From the NCBI GenBank assembly GCA_019802505.1, contig JAFMOC010000246.1, positions 574,501 through 638,500 of the forward strand: a stretch of DNA of 64,000 nucleotides. The letters run 5' to 3'. Made by a program: the position numbers and the translations under genes. Every line of letters starts with the position of its first letter. The first letter of the stretch is position 1. Below are positions 61,186 through 61,996 of the stretch, one piece after another. This stretch comes from Corydoras sp. C115. Its lineage: Eukaryota > Chordata > Actinopteri > Siluriformes > Callichthyidae. The notes beneath the pieces were generated by a model. That model was not told the DNA's origin. It saw only the letters and a program-made list of their open reading frames with translations, and did not search any database.

Positions 61186-61286
61186 GTGCACACACACACA
61201 CACACATGCACCTGCATAAAGGATCCCCTGTAGAAGCAGCAGGCGGCTGCCGACAGAGCACTCCACAGACTGCATCTTTCCGTCAT
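10048..61286 (-). CDS. sh2d3c: sh2d3c gene, short isoform (11 coding exons, spliced)
   Basis: This is an SH2-domain adaptor of the NSP family (BCAR3, SH2D3A, SH2D3C). Known family role: the SH2 domain binds phosphotyrosine receptors such as Eph receptors, and the C-terminal Cdc25-like fold is catalytically inactive and clamps the C-terminal domain of p130Cas/HEF1 scaffolds, in cell adhesion and migration. Visible in the conceptual 696-residue product: SH2 domain about residues 60-160 (WYHGRIPRE, then FLVRDS with the phosphate-binding Arg near 83), a Ser/Pro-rich linker (KRRSVTMMDGLTTEK, CALSMDQI, RRSSEP), and a GEF-like domain from about residue 400 to the end (KPLEMGVLKRVKELLAE, LTLPHG, MRLLWGS, YEKFDKVLTALSHKLEP). 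Linker and tail motifs fit SH2D3C better than BCAR3. Coding exons: 61286-61212, 21871-21743, 19046-18619, 17150-17076, 16703-16579, 14617-14142, 13179-13064, 11955-11784, 11688-11577, 10616-10410 and 10223-10048. Lengths total 2091 nt and every junction keeps frame. Splicing is inferred; no transcript was seen. Confidence 0.95.
10227..10312. repeat. (CA)43 tract at the last-exon acceptor
   Basis: Pure dinucleotide. On the gene's strand it is (TG)43 immediately followed by GCAG and exon 11, so it occupies the polypyrimidine position. Confidence 0.98.
10410..10616 (-). CDS. sh2d3c: sh2d3c exon 10: Cas-binding domain
   Basis: 207 nt. The product reads TPVLSSTCFPHVVPVLSLLE, then GLEPWDGSECGVDVVMSHLE, AARSIAHHGGLYRTNVESKL and ends CAG G|GTACTG (phase 1). 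FPHVVP and AHHGGLY are SH2D3C-specific compared with BCAR3. The acceptor TTAAACTTTCAG lies 13 nt from a TG repeat of about 26 units. Confidence 0.95.
10629..10680. repeat. (CA)26 tract at the exon 10 acceptor
   Basis: On the minus strand (TG)26 is followed by TTAAACTTTCAG and exon 10. Confidence 0.98.
10816..11162 (-). mobile_element. tRNA-headed SINE, full length
   Basis: Sits in intron 9 in the gene's orientation. The perfect 15-bp duplication GAAATACTTATTATT lies at 10801-10815 and 11163-11177. Confidence 0.93.
11279..11500 (-). mobile_element. Probable retroelement 3' end
   Basis: The minus strand reads toward GTGTAGCACCTTGTCCTTGG, GTCTCGTTCCACACATACTG and a terminal AATGACAAATAAAATAAA. 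This resembles a widespread teleost LINE/SINE 3' end, judged from memory. The family is not assigned. Confidence 0.4.
11577..11688 (-). CDS. sh2d3c: sh2d3c exon 9: Cas-binding domain
   Basis: 112 nt coding ISRLEQTWTTLRQRHTEGAI, LYEKKLKPFIKSLNDGK. The acceptor is CCTGTGATCCAG; the donor is AAA G|GTAAAG (phase 1). RLEQTW and LYEKKLKPF are diagnostic of SH2D3C/BCAR3. Confidence 0.95.
11784..11955 (-). CDS. sh2d3c: sh2d3c exon 8: Cas-binding domain
   Basis: 172 nt. After the acceptor CTCCGCAG it reads FYTMSIMMAVDLLGCTGSTE, ERAALLYKTIQLATELKNTM, GNMFGFAAVMRALELPQ and ends CAG|GTGAGG (phase 0). ILGCTG/LLGCTGSTEERAALL is the most conserved block of the family. Confidence 0.95.
12032..12872 (-). mobile_element. 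Composite of three SINE pieces in intron 7
   Basis: A 3'-region piece (12032-12290), a 5'-region piece (12291-12525) and a further internally deleted copy (12536-12872) are joined. The whole block lies between TCAACTCAA repeats at 12023-12031 and 12873-12881. This suggests one insertion site later enlarged by insertion or recombination. Confidence 0.75.
13064..13179 (-). CDS. sh2d3c: sh2d3c exon 7: Cas-binding domain
   Basis: 116 nt coding VARILGVTKEMQRMMGVASG, LELLTLPHGHQLRLDLLER. The acceptor is TGTCCACAG and the donor AG|GTAACA (phase 2). ILGVTKEMQ and LLTLPHG are strongly conserved in NSP proteins. It is only 116 nt, below the length that ordinary ORF scans report. Confidence 0.94.
13200..13480. 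repeat. Duplicated intron segment, copy 1 (intron 6)
   Basis: Its first 45 bases after 13200 match 14641-14685 exactly, and similarity continues with small gaps for about 280 bp (TAAATGAAGACAGTGCTGTA, CATTAACACTTATAT, GTAGGAGGGGCAA, AACCACATGATA). On the gene's strand the copy ends 20 nt before the exon 7 acceptor and includes CTGAT, a possible branch point. Confidence 0.85.
13520..14066. mobile_element. Inverted SINE pair in intron 6
   Basis: A minus-strand copy (13520-13858, with a long G run near 13563) is fused head-to-head with a plus-strand copy lacking its head (13859-14066). The block could fold back on itself in pre-mRNA. Confidence 0.85.
14142..14617 (-). CDS. sh2d3c: sh2d3c exon 6: linker and start of Cas-binding domain
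   Basis: 476 nt, the longest coding exon. It opens SRHRHGSGGRVLAVIPPSP, includes MRRSSEPHLSPSSSGSN, GGSYCELRPGQPPVPP, RGESFTLPLMDGGSCF, and ends NKPLEMGVLKRVKELLAEVD then KTAAKHITKADCT. The last part begins the Cdc25-like fold. The acceptor is TTTGTCTTTGTTCACGTCTCCAG; the donor is ACG|GTGAGG (phase 0). The YCEL and PPVPP motifs resemble adaptor docking sites. Nearly identical intron copies lie on both sides of this exon. Confidence 0.94.
14640..14920. repeat. Duplicated intron segment, copy 2 (intron 5)
   Basis: Partner of the segment at 13200, displaced by exactly 1440 bp. On the gene's strand it ends 23 nt before the exon 6 acceptor, again with the CTGAT motif. Confidence 0.85.
14925..15728 (+). 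mobile_element. Tandem SINE triplet in intron 5
   Basis: Three successive copies: full at 14925-15283, slightly deleted at 15300-15625, and a fragment at 15647-15728. The spacer ATTTTATAAAGCAATAG recurs after the first two copies. That pattern fits unequal exchange rather than three insertions. Confidence 0.8.
15729..16069. other. Intron 5 unique DNA
   Basis: No repeat or extra exon recognised. The plus-strand frame at 15743-15931 lacks known motifs. Confidence 0.4.
16070..16117. repeat. (GT)n microsatellite bordering a hAT MITE
   Basis: The tract supplies the left copy of the GTGTGTTT target duplication of the adjacent element. Confidence 0.95.
16119..16564. mobile_element. hAT-type MITE, copy 1
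   Basis: 446 bp bounded by inverted ends TAGGTGTGTCTTCAA and, reversed, TAGGGGTGAGCTGCAA, with subterminal TAGTCGAATCTGATTCG repeats. The 8-bp duplication GTGTGTTT at 16111-16118 and 16565-16572 is the hAT signature. It has no transposase frame, so it is non-autonomous. The right duplication ends one base short of the GTAAGT donor of exon 5. Confidence 0.88.
16579..16703 (-). CDS. sh2d3c: sh2d3c exon 5: Ser/Pro linker (CALSMDQI)
   Basis: 125 nt coding PSTVHHKDAMRNCALSMDQI, QEMRRPLSPVGETPLSPAYSA. The CALSMDQI and SP-rich pattern matches the SH2D3C linker. The acceptor is CTGCAG directly after a TG repeat of about 32 units. The donor is A|GTAAGT, followed at intron position +7 by the target-site copy of a hAT MITE. 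Several SP and TP pairs are possible proline-directed phosphorylation sites (inference). Confidence 0.92.
16709..16773. repeat. (CA)32 tract at the exon 5 acceptor
   Basis: On the minus strand (TG)n then TCTGCAG and exon 5. Confidence 0.97.
17054..17075. repeat. (CA)n tract covering the cassette-exon donor
   Basis: On the gene's strand the donor GTGTGTGTGT is itself the start of this repeat. Confidence 0.9.
17076..17150 (-). CDS. sh2d3c: sh2d3c candidate 75-nt cassette exon in the linker
   Basis: An open segment coding for TDDTREPAESEVSEPKVKME then QGCSC, bounded by a pyrimidine-rich tract ending CATCATCAG and by the donor AGCTG|GTGTGT, which lies inside a GT microsatellite. Using this acceptor, the phase (2 in, 2 out) matches both neighbours. 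A nearer-looking acceptor at 17173/17172 would create an in-frame TAA. The length is a multiple of three and direct joining of the flanking exons also keeps frame, so it may be optional. The linker is poorly conserved in the family, so similarity gives little support. Confidence 0.55.
17306..17661 (-). mobile_element. tRNA-headed SINE, full length
   Basis: Intron 3 copy. The 13-bp duplication TAATGATAATACT lies at 17293-17305 and 17662-17674. Confidence 0.93.
17826..17873 (-). mobile_element. L2/V-SINE tail fragment
   Basis: The minus strand reads GATAAAAGCGTCTGCTAAAT, GACTAAATGTAAATG: the shared 3' end of fish L2 LINEs and V-SINEs, about 48 bp only. Confidence 0.75.
17880..18193 (+). mobile_element. 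tRNA-headed SINE, partial head
   Basis: Starts within the A box (GGATTAGTGGTTTGGCATG) and has lost part of the central ACACTC segment. It ends at GAGGATAAAGCGGAAGATGG without a tail repeat. Confidence 0.85.
18194..18618. other. Intron 3 unique DNA
   Basis: AT-rich; no extra exon or repeat recognised. Confidence 0.4.
18619..19046 (-). CDS. sh2d3c: sh2d3c exon 3: core of SH2 domain
   Basis: 428 nt, 142 codons plus two bases. It starts VSETLVLRSGDFLVRDS after a GGCAG acceptor and continues through GDYVISCRWQQEVLHCRVSK, SFDSLPTLIQHH-like and PVNRTLPIRYLE segments to KRRSVTMMDGLTTEKIIPH. FLVRDS is the SH2 signature carrying the invariant phosphotyrosine-binding Arg, so the domain looks functional. 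The donor is CAC AG|GTATGA (phase 2). The exon is GC-rich against AT-rich introns. Reading the exon start as GTG-initiated would give a false start; it is a splice junction. Confidence 0.95.
19196..19420. repeat. (TA)n tracts inside a 40-bp inverted repeat
   Basis: The left arm at 19277-19318 (TTAGAATTAGAAGACTTTAT, GAATTTTTA) is mirrored at 19381-19420 (TAAAAATTCATAAAGTCTTC, then GATTCTAATTCTAA). A (TA)n loop of about 65 bp separates them, and another (TA)n lies at 19196-19276. Confidence 0.92.
19573..20332. repeat. 760-bp GAT/GTGGAT minisatellite in intron 2
   Basis: Irregular array of GATGAT, GTGGATGAT, GAGGAT and GAGAATGAT triplets with higher-order units such as GATGATGTGGATGAGAATGAT. 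All three frames on both strands stay open (Asp/Glu/Val-rich, Met/Trp-rich, His/Pro-rich or Ile-rich), which is a composition artefact. Confidence 0.97.
20413..20461. repeat. (CA)n microsatellite
   Basis: About 24 units, 80 bp beyond the GAT array. Confidence 0.97.
20462..20975. other. Intron 2 AT-rich DNA
   Basis: Nothing recognised. Confidence 0.4.
20976..21208 (+). mobile_element. 5'-truncated SINE
   Basis: Starts at CCTCCCACAGTCC and reaches the AGAGGATAAAGCAGAAG tail; the head and tRNA boxes are absent. Confidence 0.88.
21209..21742. other. Intron 2 AT-rich DNA
   Basis: Directly downstream of the exon 2 donor on the gene's strand. No repeat or exon recognised. Confidence 0.4.
21743..21871 (-). 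CDS. sh2d3c: sh2d3c exon 2: pre-SH2 helix and start of SH2 domain
   Basis: 129 nt, 43 complete codons. The acceptor is a T-rich tract ending TTTAG; the donor is GAG|GTTTGT. The product reads FSKEKYLLESPPEK, KELEEELKLSSSDLRSHG and WYHGRIPRE. The last motif is the alpha-A start of an SH2 domain, and the charged helix before it is an NSP-family hallmark. The phase-0 acceptor lets alternative first exons splice onto it, which is how the known isoforms differ. Confidence 0.93.
21872..22381. other. 3' end of intron 1
   Basis: Unique AT-rich DNA next to the exon 2 acceptor. No further 5' exon could be joined here. Confidence 0.4.
22382..22688 (+). mobile_element. 5'-truncated SINE between CA/TA and TA tracts
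   Basis: (CA)n(TA)n at 22382-22418, a SINE body from TTCCTCCCACAGTCC at about 22427, a (TGAA)n tail to 22637, then (TA)n to 22688. Its tail probably seeded the TA expansion. Confidence 0.85.
22688..23316. repeat. Inverted repeat with a SINE in its TA-rich loop
   Basis: The left arm, 22688-22748 (GGTGATGTTCATATGTGGAC, TTAGGCGCGTATTACC), is mirrored at about 23256-23316 (GTGCCTAAGTCCTCATATGA, ACATCACC). The loop holds (TA)n at 22751-22844, a plus-strand SINE at 22845-23170 and (TA)n at 23171-23245. Arms are about 60 bp with a few mismatches. Confidence 0.85.
22845..23170 (+). mobile_element. tRNA-headed SINE within the TA loop
   Basis: Head, B box and tail are present, but the segment between CCCCATC and TCTGGGTTCTCC is deleted. 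Flanked by TA tracts on both sides, so the duplication cannot be read. Confidence 0.88.
23317..24936. other. Intron 1 AT-rich DNA
   Basis: 1.6 kb with no recognised gene. It contains degenerate CATCCA/CATCCACT runs at 23685-23850, (CA)n at 24264-24300 and a T run at 24730-24751. Confidence 0.4.
24937..25253 (+). mobile_element. SINE with shortened head and B-box region
   Basis: GGGCGGCACGGTTGCCTCTC: the A-box half is deleted, and the segment after GGTTCGAATCC is missing too. Flanks GTTCACAGC and ATTCACAGC fit a duplication of about 8 bp. Confidence 0.85.
25254..26518. other. Intron 1 unique DNA
   Basis: The minus-strand frame at 25473-25739 (88 codons if GTG-initiated) has no recognised motif. 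Dinucleotide GA at 26143-26161 and CT/CA at 26341-26389. Confidence 0.35.
26519..26793 (+). mobile_element. 5'-truncated SINE
   Basis: Starts near the B box (GATTCCCGGTTCGAATCCTG) and ends with (TGGA)n. The central ACACTCACTC block is deleted. Confidence 0.85.
26794..27217. other. Intron 1 unique DNA
   Basis: Includes five CACACCT heptamers at 26969-27003. Confidence 0.4.
27218..27310. repeat. (GT)46 microsatellite
   Basis: The longest pure GT tract of the window. Confidence 0.98.
27311..27758. other. Intron 1, GC-richer unique DNA
   Basis: No frame with a recognised product. It could be conserved non-coding DNA, which sequence alone cannot show. Confidence 0.3.
27772..27922 (-). mobile_element. 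Short SINE, truncated at the CCCAGCGAT block
   Basis: Tail (TGAA)n to CCAATCTATCGCTGGGC only. The perfect 13-bp duplication AAAGCAGTTTATT lies at 27759-27771 and 27923-27935. Confidence 0.92.
27936..28340. other. Intron 1 unique DNA
   Basis: Nothing recognised. Confidence 0.4.
28353..28698 (+). mobile_element. tRNA-headed SINE, full length
   Basis: The 12-bp duplication AATGAAAATACC lies at 28341-28352 and 28699-28710. A few bases before the B box are missing. Confidence 0.92.
28786..29170. mobile_element. SINE ending in an inverted fragment of itself
   Basis: A plus-strand copy (28786-29075) breaks at CCCCTGGATGGGCA and continues as a minus-strand 5' half (29076-29170), ending CCACTAAGCCACTAAG. 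Confidence 0.85.
29171..30007. other. Intron 1 unique DNA with a GC-rich patch
   Basis: 29290-29750 is GC-rich (CGCTGGACGG, GGCCGGCGGG, CAGCGGGCAC). Overlapping frames exist on both strands without recognised motifs, so it may be regulatory DNA or a lost exon. Confidence 0.3.
30008..30346 (-). mobile_element. CA/TA tract and internally deleted SINE
   Basis: (CA)n and (TA)n at 30008-30110 run into the (TGAA)n tail of a minus-strand SINE. Its body jumps from the CAATTGACTTGA block to AACGTGCTAACC, losing the B-box half. Confidence 0.88.
30347..31126. other. Intron 1 AT-rich DNA
   Basis: No gene recognised. The plus frame at 30437-30637 (MVWKHLTGYLDLTSKK) has no known match. C and A runs at 30979-31000. 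Confidence 0.35.
31127..31704. mobile_element. Convergent SINE pair
   Basis: A plus-strand copy 31127-31405, cut after CCCGAGACGTTCT, faces a minus-strand copy 31416-31704 that stops at ATGGAACTCCGCC. Their 3' regions meet, so the two bodies are long inverted repeats. Confidence 0.85.
31780..31886 (+). repeat. Retroelement-like tail and (TC)n tract
   Basis: TACCACTCGGAATTTCGTTG then TATCATGTACAATTACAAT resembles a common fish retroelement 3' end and runs into (TC)22 at 31843-31886. Confidence 0.45.
31887..32593. other. Intron 1 unique DNA
   Basis: Frames at 32118-32373 on both strands overlap and look like chance. No gene is supported. Confidence 0.35.
32607..32969 (-). mobile_element. tRNA-headed SINE, full length
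   Basis: The 13-bp duplication ATAGTAAATTATT lies at 32594-32606 and 32970-32982. Confidence 0.92.
33049..33390 (+). mobile_element. tRNA-headed SINE, nearly full length
   Basis: Head shortened to CACGGTGGCTTAGTGG. The perfect 15-bp duplication AAAATGCTGTCACGA lies at 33034-33048 and 33391-33405. Confidence 0.93.
33406..34353. other. Intron 1 AT-rich DNA
   Basis: (CAT)n at 33653-33678 and (GT)24 at 33844-33892; otherwise nothing recognised. Confidence 0.4.
34354..34780 (-). mobile_element. SINE plus a short SINE 3' fragment
   Basis: A full copy (34354-34709) is followed after 12 bp by a 3' tip only (34722-34780, CATTCATTCATTACCCGC to CCCCATGCCCAT), both minus. Confidence 0.85.
34781..35565. 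other. Intron 1 unique DNA
   Basis: (GA)n at 35164-35193 and (TA)n at 35535-35565. No coding signal. Confidence 0.4.
35566..35957 (+). mobile_element. Two joined SINE copies
   Basis: A diverged middle fragment (35566-35625, TCCTCCGGGTTCTCCGGTTT) is followed by a nearly complete copy with degraded head (35626-35957), then an AAAT/TA-rich tail. Confidence 0.8.
35958..38130. other. Intron 1, longest unannotated stretch
   Basis: About 2.2 kb. 36520-36900 has repeat-like features (GACGGGAGAACACAGCTGAA, CGACAGAGGGCGGTCG), possibly an unnamed element. A C-rich patch lies near 37010 and (GT)n at 37149-37168. No gene is supported. Confidence 0.35.
38139..39185. mobile_element. hAT-like non-autonomous element carrying SINEs
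   Basis: The ends CAGGGGCGTCGTTAGACCCG and, reversed, CAGGGGCTTTTTTTAGGG share CAGGGGC. Flanks GTACAGTG (38131-38138) and TTACAGTG (39186-39193) match at 7 of 8 positions. Internal ends also pair (GGGCTATAGCCCC, GGGCTAAAGCCCC). No transposase is visible. Confidence 0.75.
38437..39051 (+). mobile_element. Tandem pair of 5'-truncated SINEs inside the hAT element
   Basis: Both units begin at exactly GCGCTAGGGATTCC after AACTAATAAAT (38437-38745 and 38755-39051), and the same AACTAATAAAT recurs after the second. This suggests one truncated insertion followed by tandem duplication. Confidence 0.88.
39194..39960. other. Intron 1 unique DNA
   Basis: Nothing recognised. Confidence 0.4.
39961..40290 (+). 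mobile_element. SINE with deleted A-box half
   Basis: GGGCGGCATGGTGGCTTCCC jumps directly to CTCTCAGCGC. Flanks GAGACTAAAAATG and GACACTAAAAATG are a 13-bp imperfect duplication. Confidence 0.9.
40325..40668 (+). mobile_element. tRNA-headed SINE
   Basis: Full length except for a 9-bp loss after CATCTGGGA. Starts 35 bp after the previous copy in the same orientation. Confidence 0.9.
40669..41397. other. Intron 1 unique DNA
   Basis: (GA)18 at 40988-41023 and a CACCCCCACG tandem at 41118-41158. No gene. Confidence 0.4.
41398..41842 (+). mobile_element. L2-like LINE 3' end
   Basis: A 5'-truncated copy whose frame keeps the C-terminal reverse-transcriptase tail (AFTTAKWWNDLPNSVRKAES, then FKKLLKTHLF). 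It is followed by a 3' UTR ending GTAAGTCGCTTTGGATAAAA, GCGTCTGCTGAATGACTAAA and TGTAAA repeats. This 3' end is shared with the V-SINE at 4105. Confidence 0.82.
41843..42366. other. Intron 1 unique DNA
   Basis: Purine-rich 41900-42100, G run at 42100-42113, (CA)n at 42219-42254. Confidence 0.4.
42367..42704 (-). mobile_element. tRNA-headed SINE with CCCATCCAGG block lost
   Basis: Otherwise complete to GCCGCCC. The usual GGTTCCCCATGCCCATCC segment is replaced by GGTTTGGGGGGGTG. Confidence 0.88.
42781..42889 (-). mobile_element. Short SINE truncated at the CCCAGCGAT block
   Basis: Same breakpoint as the copy at 27772 (ends CGCTGGGCA). The tail repeat is missing and CCATATTCAT lies next to it. 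Confidence 0.85.
42890..44143. other. Intron 1 with a GC-rich CCAAT-bearing patch
   Basis: 43420-43870 is GC- and CpG-rich, with ATTGGCTG at about 43677 and CCATTGGTCGGCC at about 43730 (inverted CCAAT motifs). (CT)n(CA)n at 43349-43408. Overlapping frames show no known motif. It could be a promoter of another isoform or a conserved element. Confidence 0.35.
44144..44549. mobile_element. hAT-type MITE, copy 2
   Basis: Same family as 16119-16564: ends TAGGGCTGTATTCAACT and CAGCTCACCCCTA, and shared internal blocks (CCACAAGATGGCGCTATAAG, AGCAGCCATGGGCGCCCCCA). Flanks ATATTCAA and ATATTCTA match at 7 of 8 positions, so it is older or more mutated than copy 1. Confidence 0.87.
44871..44943 (+). 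repeat. 73-bp repeat, inverted partner at 51475
   Basis: ACTCTAAGTCCCTGAAGGTG to CAGCTTAAGAACCC. The reverse complement occurs at 51475-51547 with only about two differences. Both copies adjoin a SINE. Confidence 0.85.
44957..45317 (-). mobile_element. tRNA-headed SINE, full length
   Basis: (TGGA)n tail at 44957 to GCCAGCC. No clear flanking duplication. Confidence 0.9.
45318..46942. other. Intron 1 unique DNA
   Basis: (CAA)n at 45588-45603, (CA)n at 45999-46047, (GT)n at 46283-46330 and a C- and GT-rich zone between. No gene is supported. Confidence 0.35.
46943..47620 (+). mobile_element. Two SINEs in tandem
   Basis: The first (46943-47262) lacks the A-box half (GGTGGCGGCTAAGGATTCCC). The second (47271-47620) is complete. 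GATCTAT/GATCTTTT-like motifs lie before, between and after them, suggesting duplication or reuse of one site. Confidence 0.87.
47621..48177. other. Intron 1 unique DNA
   Basis: The minus frame at 47646-47837 (LTDSLLEPVVRSFLIYY) is unrecognised. Confidence 0.35.
48178..48410 (-). mobile_element. (TA)n tract and scrambled SINE fragment
   Basis: TA repeats 48178-48307, then a minus-strand SINE in pieces: tail, a short AAACCCACGCAGACAC block from the middle, then the GGTTCCCCATGCCCATCC block. Confidence 0.8.
48441..48728 (+). mobile_element. SINE with deletions
   Basis: GGCGGCACGGTAACTCAGCG: A box altered. The CTGCCCAGCGCCC to GGGCATGGGG segment is missing (GTGTACCTGCGACCC). Confidence 0.85.
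48985..49035 (+). repeat. Retroelement-like 3' end
   Basis: GCAATTTCCCCCGGGATCAA, TAAAGTACTCTGA resembles a widespread fish LINE terminal sequence. Only about 50 bp, and identified from memory. Confidence 0.4.
49036..49734. other. Intron 1 unique DNA
   Basis: No repeat or coding signal recognised. Confidence 0.4.
49735..50006 (-). mobile_element. SINE lacking its head
   Basis: (TGGA)n tail, a G run of about 19 at 49779-49797, body to GGACATGGGGATAC. The tRNA boxes are missing. Confidence 0.88.
50178..50534 (-). mobile_element. tRNA-headed SINE, full length
   Basis: A mixed (TGGA)/(TGAA) tail and a complete head. Flanking TGTATA on both sides is a weak duplication. Confidence 0.9.
50535..51080. 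other. Intron 1 unique DNA
   Basis: Nothing recognised. Confidence 0.4.
51096..51453 (+). mobile_element. tRNA-headed SINE, full length
   Basis: The perfect 15-bp duplication AAAGAAGAAGTAAAG lies at 51081-51095 and 51454-51468. Confidence 0.93.
51475..51547 (-). repeat. 73-bp repeat, inverted partner of 44871
   Basis: CAGGGTTCTTAAGCTGTGAG to CAGGGTCTTAGAGT. Confidence 0.85.
51548..52945. other. Intron 1 unique DNA, GC-richer
   Basis: 1.4 kb with a CpG-bearing patch at about 51960-52080 and an A run at 52109-52128. Several overlapping frames on both strands have no recognised domain. It could contain regulatory DNA. Confidence 0.35.
52946..53045 (-). mobile_element. Possible tRNA-derived SINE head
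   Basis: The minus strand has CAGGCGTAGGCTTGTGGTGT (A-box-like) and CCCCGGTTCGATTTC (B-box-like), followed by GGGCAAGACACC, recalling a V-SINE core. Boundaries are not seen. Confidence 0.45.
53046..53664 (+). mobile_element. L2-like LINE 3' region
   Basis: The frame reads ALILSRLDYRNVLLAGLPAS, QLIQNSAARLHFYQPK (reverse-transcriptase C-terminal motif SRLDYxN) with later stops. The 3' end is TTGTAAGTTGCTTTGGATAA, AAGTGTCGGCTAAATGACT. More upstream sequence survives than in the copy at 41398. Confidence 0.85.
53665..55051. other. Intron 1 unique DNA
   Basis: 1.4 kb without recognised genes. 53700-53930 is pyrimidine-rich with an open but motif-free plus frame. Confidence 0.35.
55052..55858 (+). 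mobile_element. Tandem duplication of flank plus SINE
   Basis: The 58-bp flank GGTCACCAAATAACCCTCAA ... GAAAATCTAATA (55052-55109) followed by a SINE (55110-55448) is repeated as a similar flank (55449-55510) plus a second SINE (55511-55858). The first SINE has lost the first bases of its head. Confidence 0.85.
55859..56462. other. Intron 1 unique DNA
   Basis: Nothing recognised. Confidence 0.4.
56463..57385. repeat. Diverged duplicated segment, copy A
   Basis: Shares GTGCATTCGCCTTACAGCAC, AAAGGTTCTGGGTTGTCAAG, CTTGCTGGTATGTGAATTGG, ATCC(C/A)CTGATTGGTTCAGT and GTCCAGCACGTTTGGTCAGC with 58472-59258. The start looks like a SINE head of another subfamily. Confidence 0.82.
56930..57254 (-). mobile_element. 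SINE inserted only in copy A
   Basis: The 14-bp duplication CCTGATTGGATTAC lies at 56916-56929 and 57255-57268. The matching place in copy B has one uninterrupted target site. The central CGCCCGA block is deleted. Confidence 0.92.
57386..58061. other. Intron 1 unique DNA
   Basis: (GA)n at 57521-57556, (CAT)n at 58021-58063; otherwise nothing. Confidence 0.4.
58062..58390 (-). mobile_element. SINE without the GGGGTTCCCC block
   Basis: Inserted at or near a (CAT)n tract, which flanks it on both sides (58040s and 58390s). Confidence 0.88.
58472..59258. repeat. Diverged duplicated segment, copy B
   Basis: Partner of 56463-57385, about 2.0 kb away in the same orientation, with its own SINE at a different point. 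Confidence 0.82.
58679..59042 (-). mobile_element. SINE inserted only in copy B
   Basis: The 12-bp duplication TGGTTGTAATTA lies at 58667-58678 and 59043-59054. Copy A keeps the empty site ATGGTTGTAATTAAATG. Confidence 0.92.
59259..59886. other. Intron 1 unique DNA
   Basis: 59310-59440 (TTTTTTCTTGCCACTGTCGC, TCTGTAAAGCTGCTTTGTGA) resembles a recurrent fish repeat end. No gene. Confidence 0.35.
59887..60222 (-). mobile_element. tRNA-headed SINE without tail repeat
   Basis: Starts at TTATCTCTCGCTTTATCC and ends GCCGCCC. Confidence 0.9.
60223..61211. other. 5' end of intron 1
   Basis: Unique DNA, then (CA)n at 61003-61035 and CA-rich 61155-61205. The latter directly follows the first-exon donor on the gene's strand. 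Confidence 0.5.
61212..61286 (-). CDS. sh2d3c: sh2d3c alternative first coding exon
   Basis: The ATG at 61286-61284 (context GGAAGC before it, A at -3) opens 25 codons reading MTERCSLWSALSAAACC and ending GSFMQ at a CAG|GTGCAT donor. From memory, a mammalian SH2D3C short isoform begins with a nearly identical peptide, and the next exon here starts with FSKEKYLLES in matching phase 0. The Cys-rich hydrophobic stretch could be lipid-modified or membrane-associated, but that is inference. The donor runs straight into a GT-rich microsatellite. The exon sits in a GC-rich island unlike the AT-rich intron around it. Confidence 0.85.
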
Positions 61287-61640
61287 GCTTCCTCCACGCC
61301 TCTCTGGACCTCGTCTCTCGTCTTCCCTGCGCCGGAGTGGACTAGAACCCCCGGGTCATGCCCCTCCTCAGCCGGCAGACCTGCTTGTGCTCGCCGCTCA
61401 GCGCTGAAGCAGTTCCACCACCACCGCCGCTGCCGTCATCCCCGGCTCCAGCCCTCGCTCGCCCTGCCTCTCGCTCTCACTCCAGCACTTGCTATGCTCC
61501 ACAGAGCTGGCAGGATTACCTCATCGCTCTCGATGGAAGGGGGAGGGTGGGGGAGGTGGGGACGAACCGAAACGTGGAGAGGGGGATAGGACGGGGGAGG
61601 GAAGCGGGGGTCGAGATGCTTATAGGCACCGAGACCCCAC
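61287..61640 (-). promoter_or_regulatory. GC-rich 5' UTR and candidate promoter of the short isoform
   Basis: The 350 bp upstream of the ATG is the richest GC/CpG stretch of the neighbourhood. On the minus strand a TATAAG lies at 61624-61619, which would put a start near 61590 and give a 5' UTR of about 300 nt. Open frames here on either strand have no recognisable domain. The promoter call rests on the position next to the first exon and on composition. Confidence 0.45.
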
Positions 61641-61693
61641 CCATTTCTTCCCACCTCCTGGGCTTTAAACAATGCTGTTTGGAAGGGAGGAAG

Positions 61694-61788
61694 AGTGAGA
61701 CGTATGGAGTGAGACGTATGGAGTGAGACGTATGGAGTGAGACATATGGAGTGAGACATATAGAGTGAGACATATAGAGTGAGACAGG
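61694..61788. repeat. 14-bp tandem repeat upstream of the sh2d3c short promoter
   Basis: About 6.5 units of AGTGAGACGTATGG, drifting to AGTGAGACATATAG toward the high-coordinate end. It lies about 70 bp upstream of the TATA-like motif on the gene's strand. Confidence 0.85.
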
Positions 61789-61799
61789 CAGGCGGGGGA

Positions 61800-61955
61800 G
61801 AGGGAGTGGGCCTCGGCGCTTTACGCATTCAGCACCTTCTCCCAGGAATCTCTTCTTCCTTTTTATTCCTAAATGAAAGAAACGCAAGCCCGGTGCCGGT
61901 GGGGCCAACTGGGGGGCAGGGTGGGCTTCATGCACTCTCACTCTGAAGAGTCCGC

Positions 61956-61996
<41 letters not shown>

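Noticed and set aside
60900..61286. 128-codon minus frame taken as a whole protein
   Set aside because: Only the first 25 codons are coding; the rest translates a CA/GT repeat beyond the CAG|GTGCAT donor.
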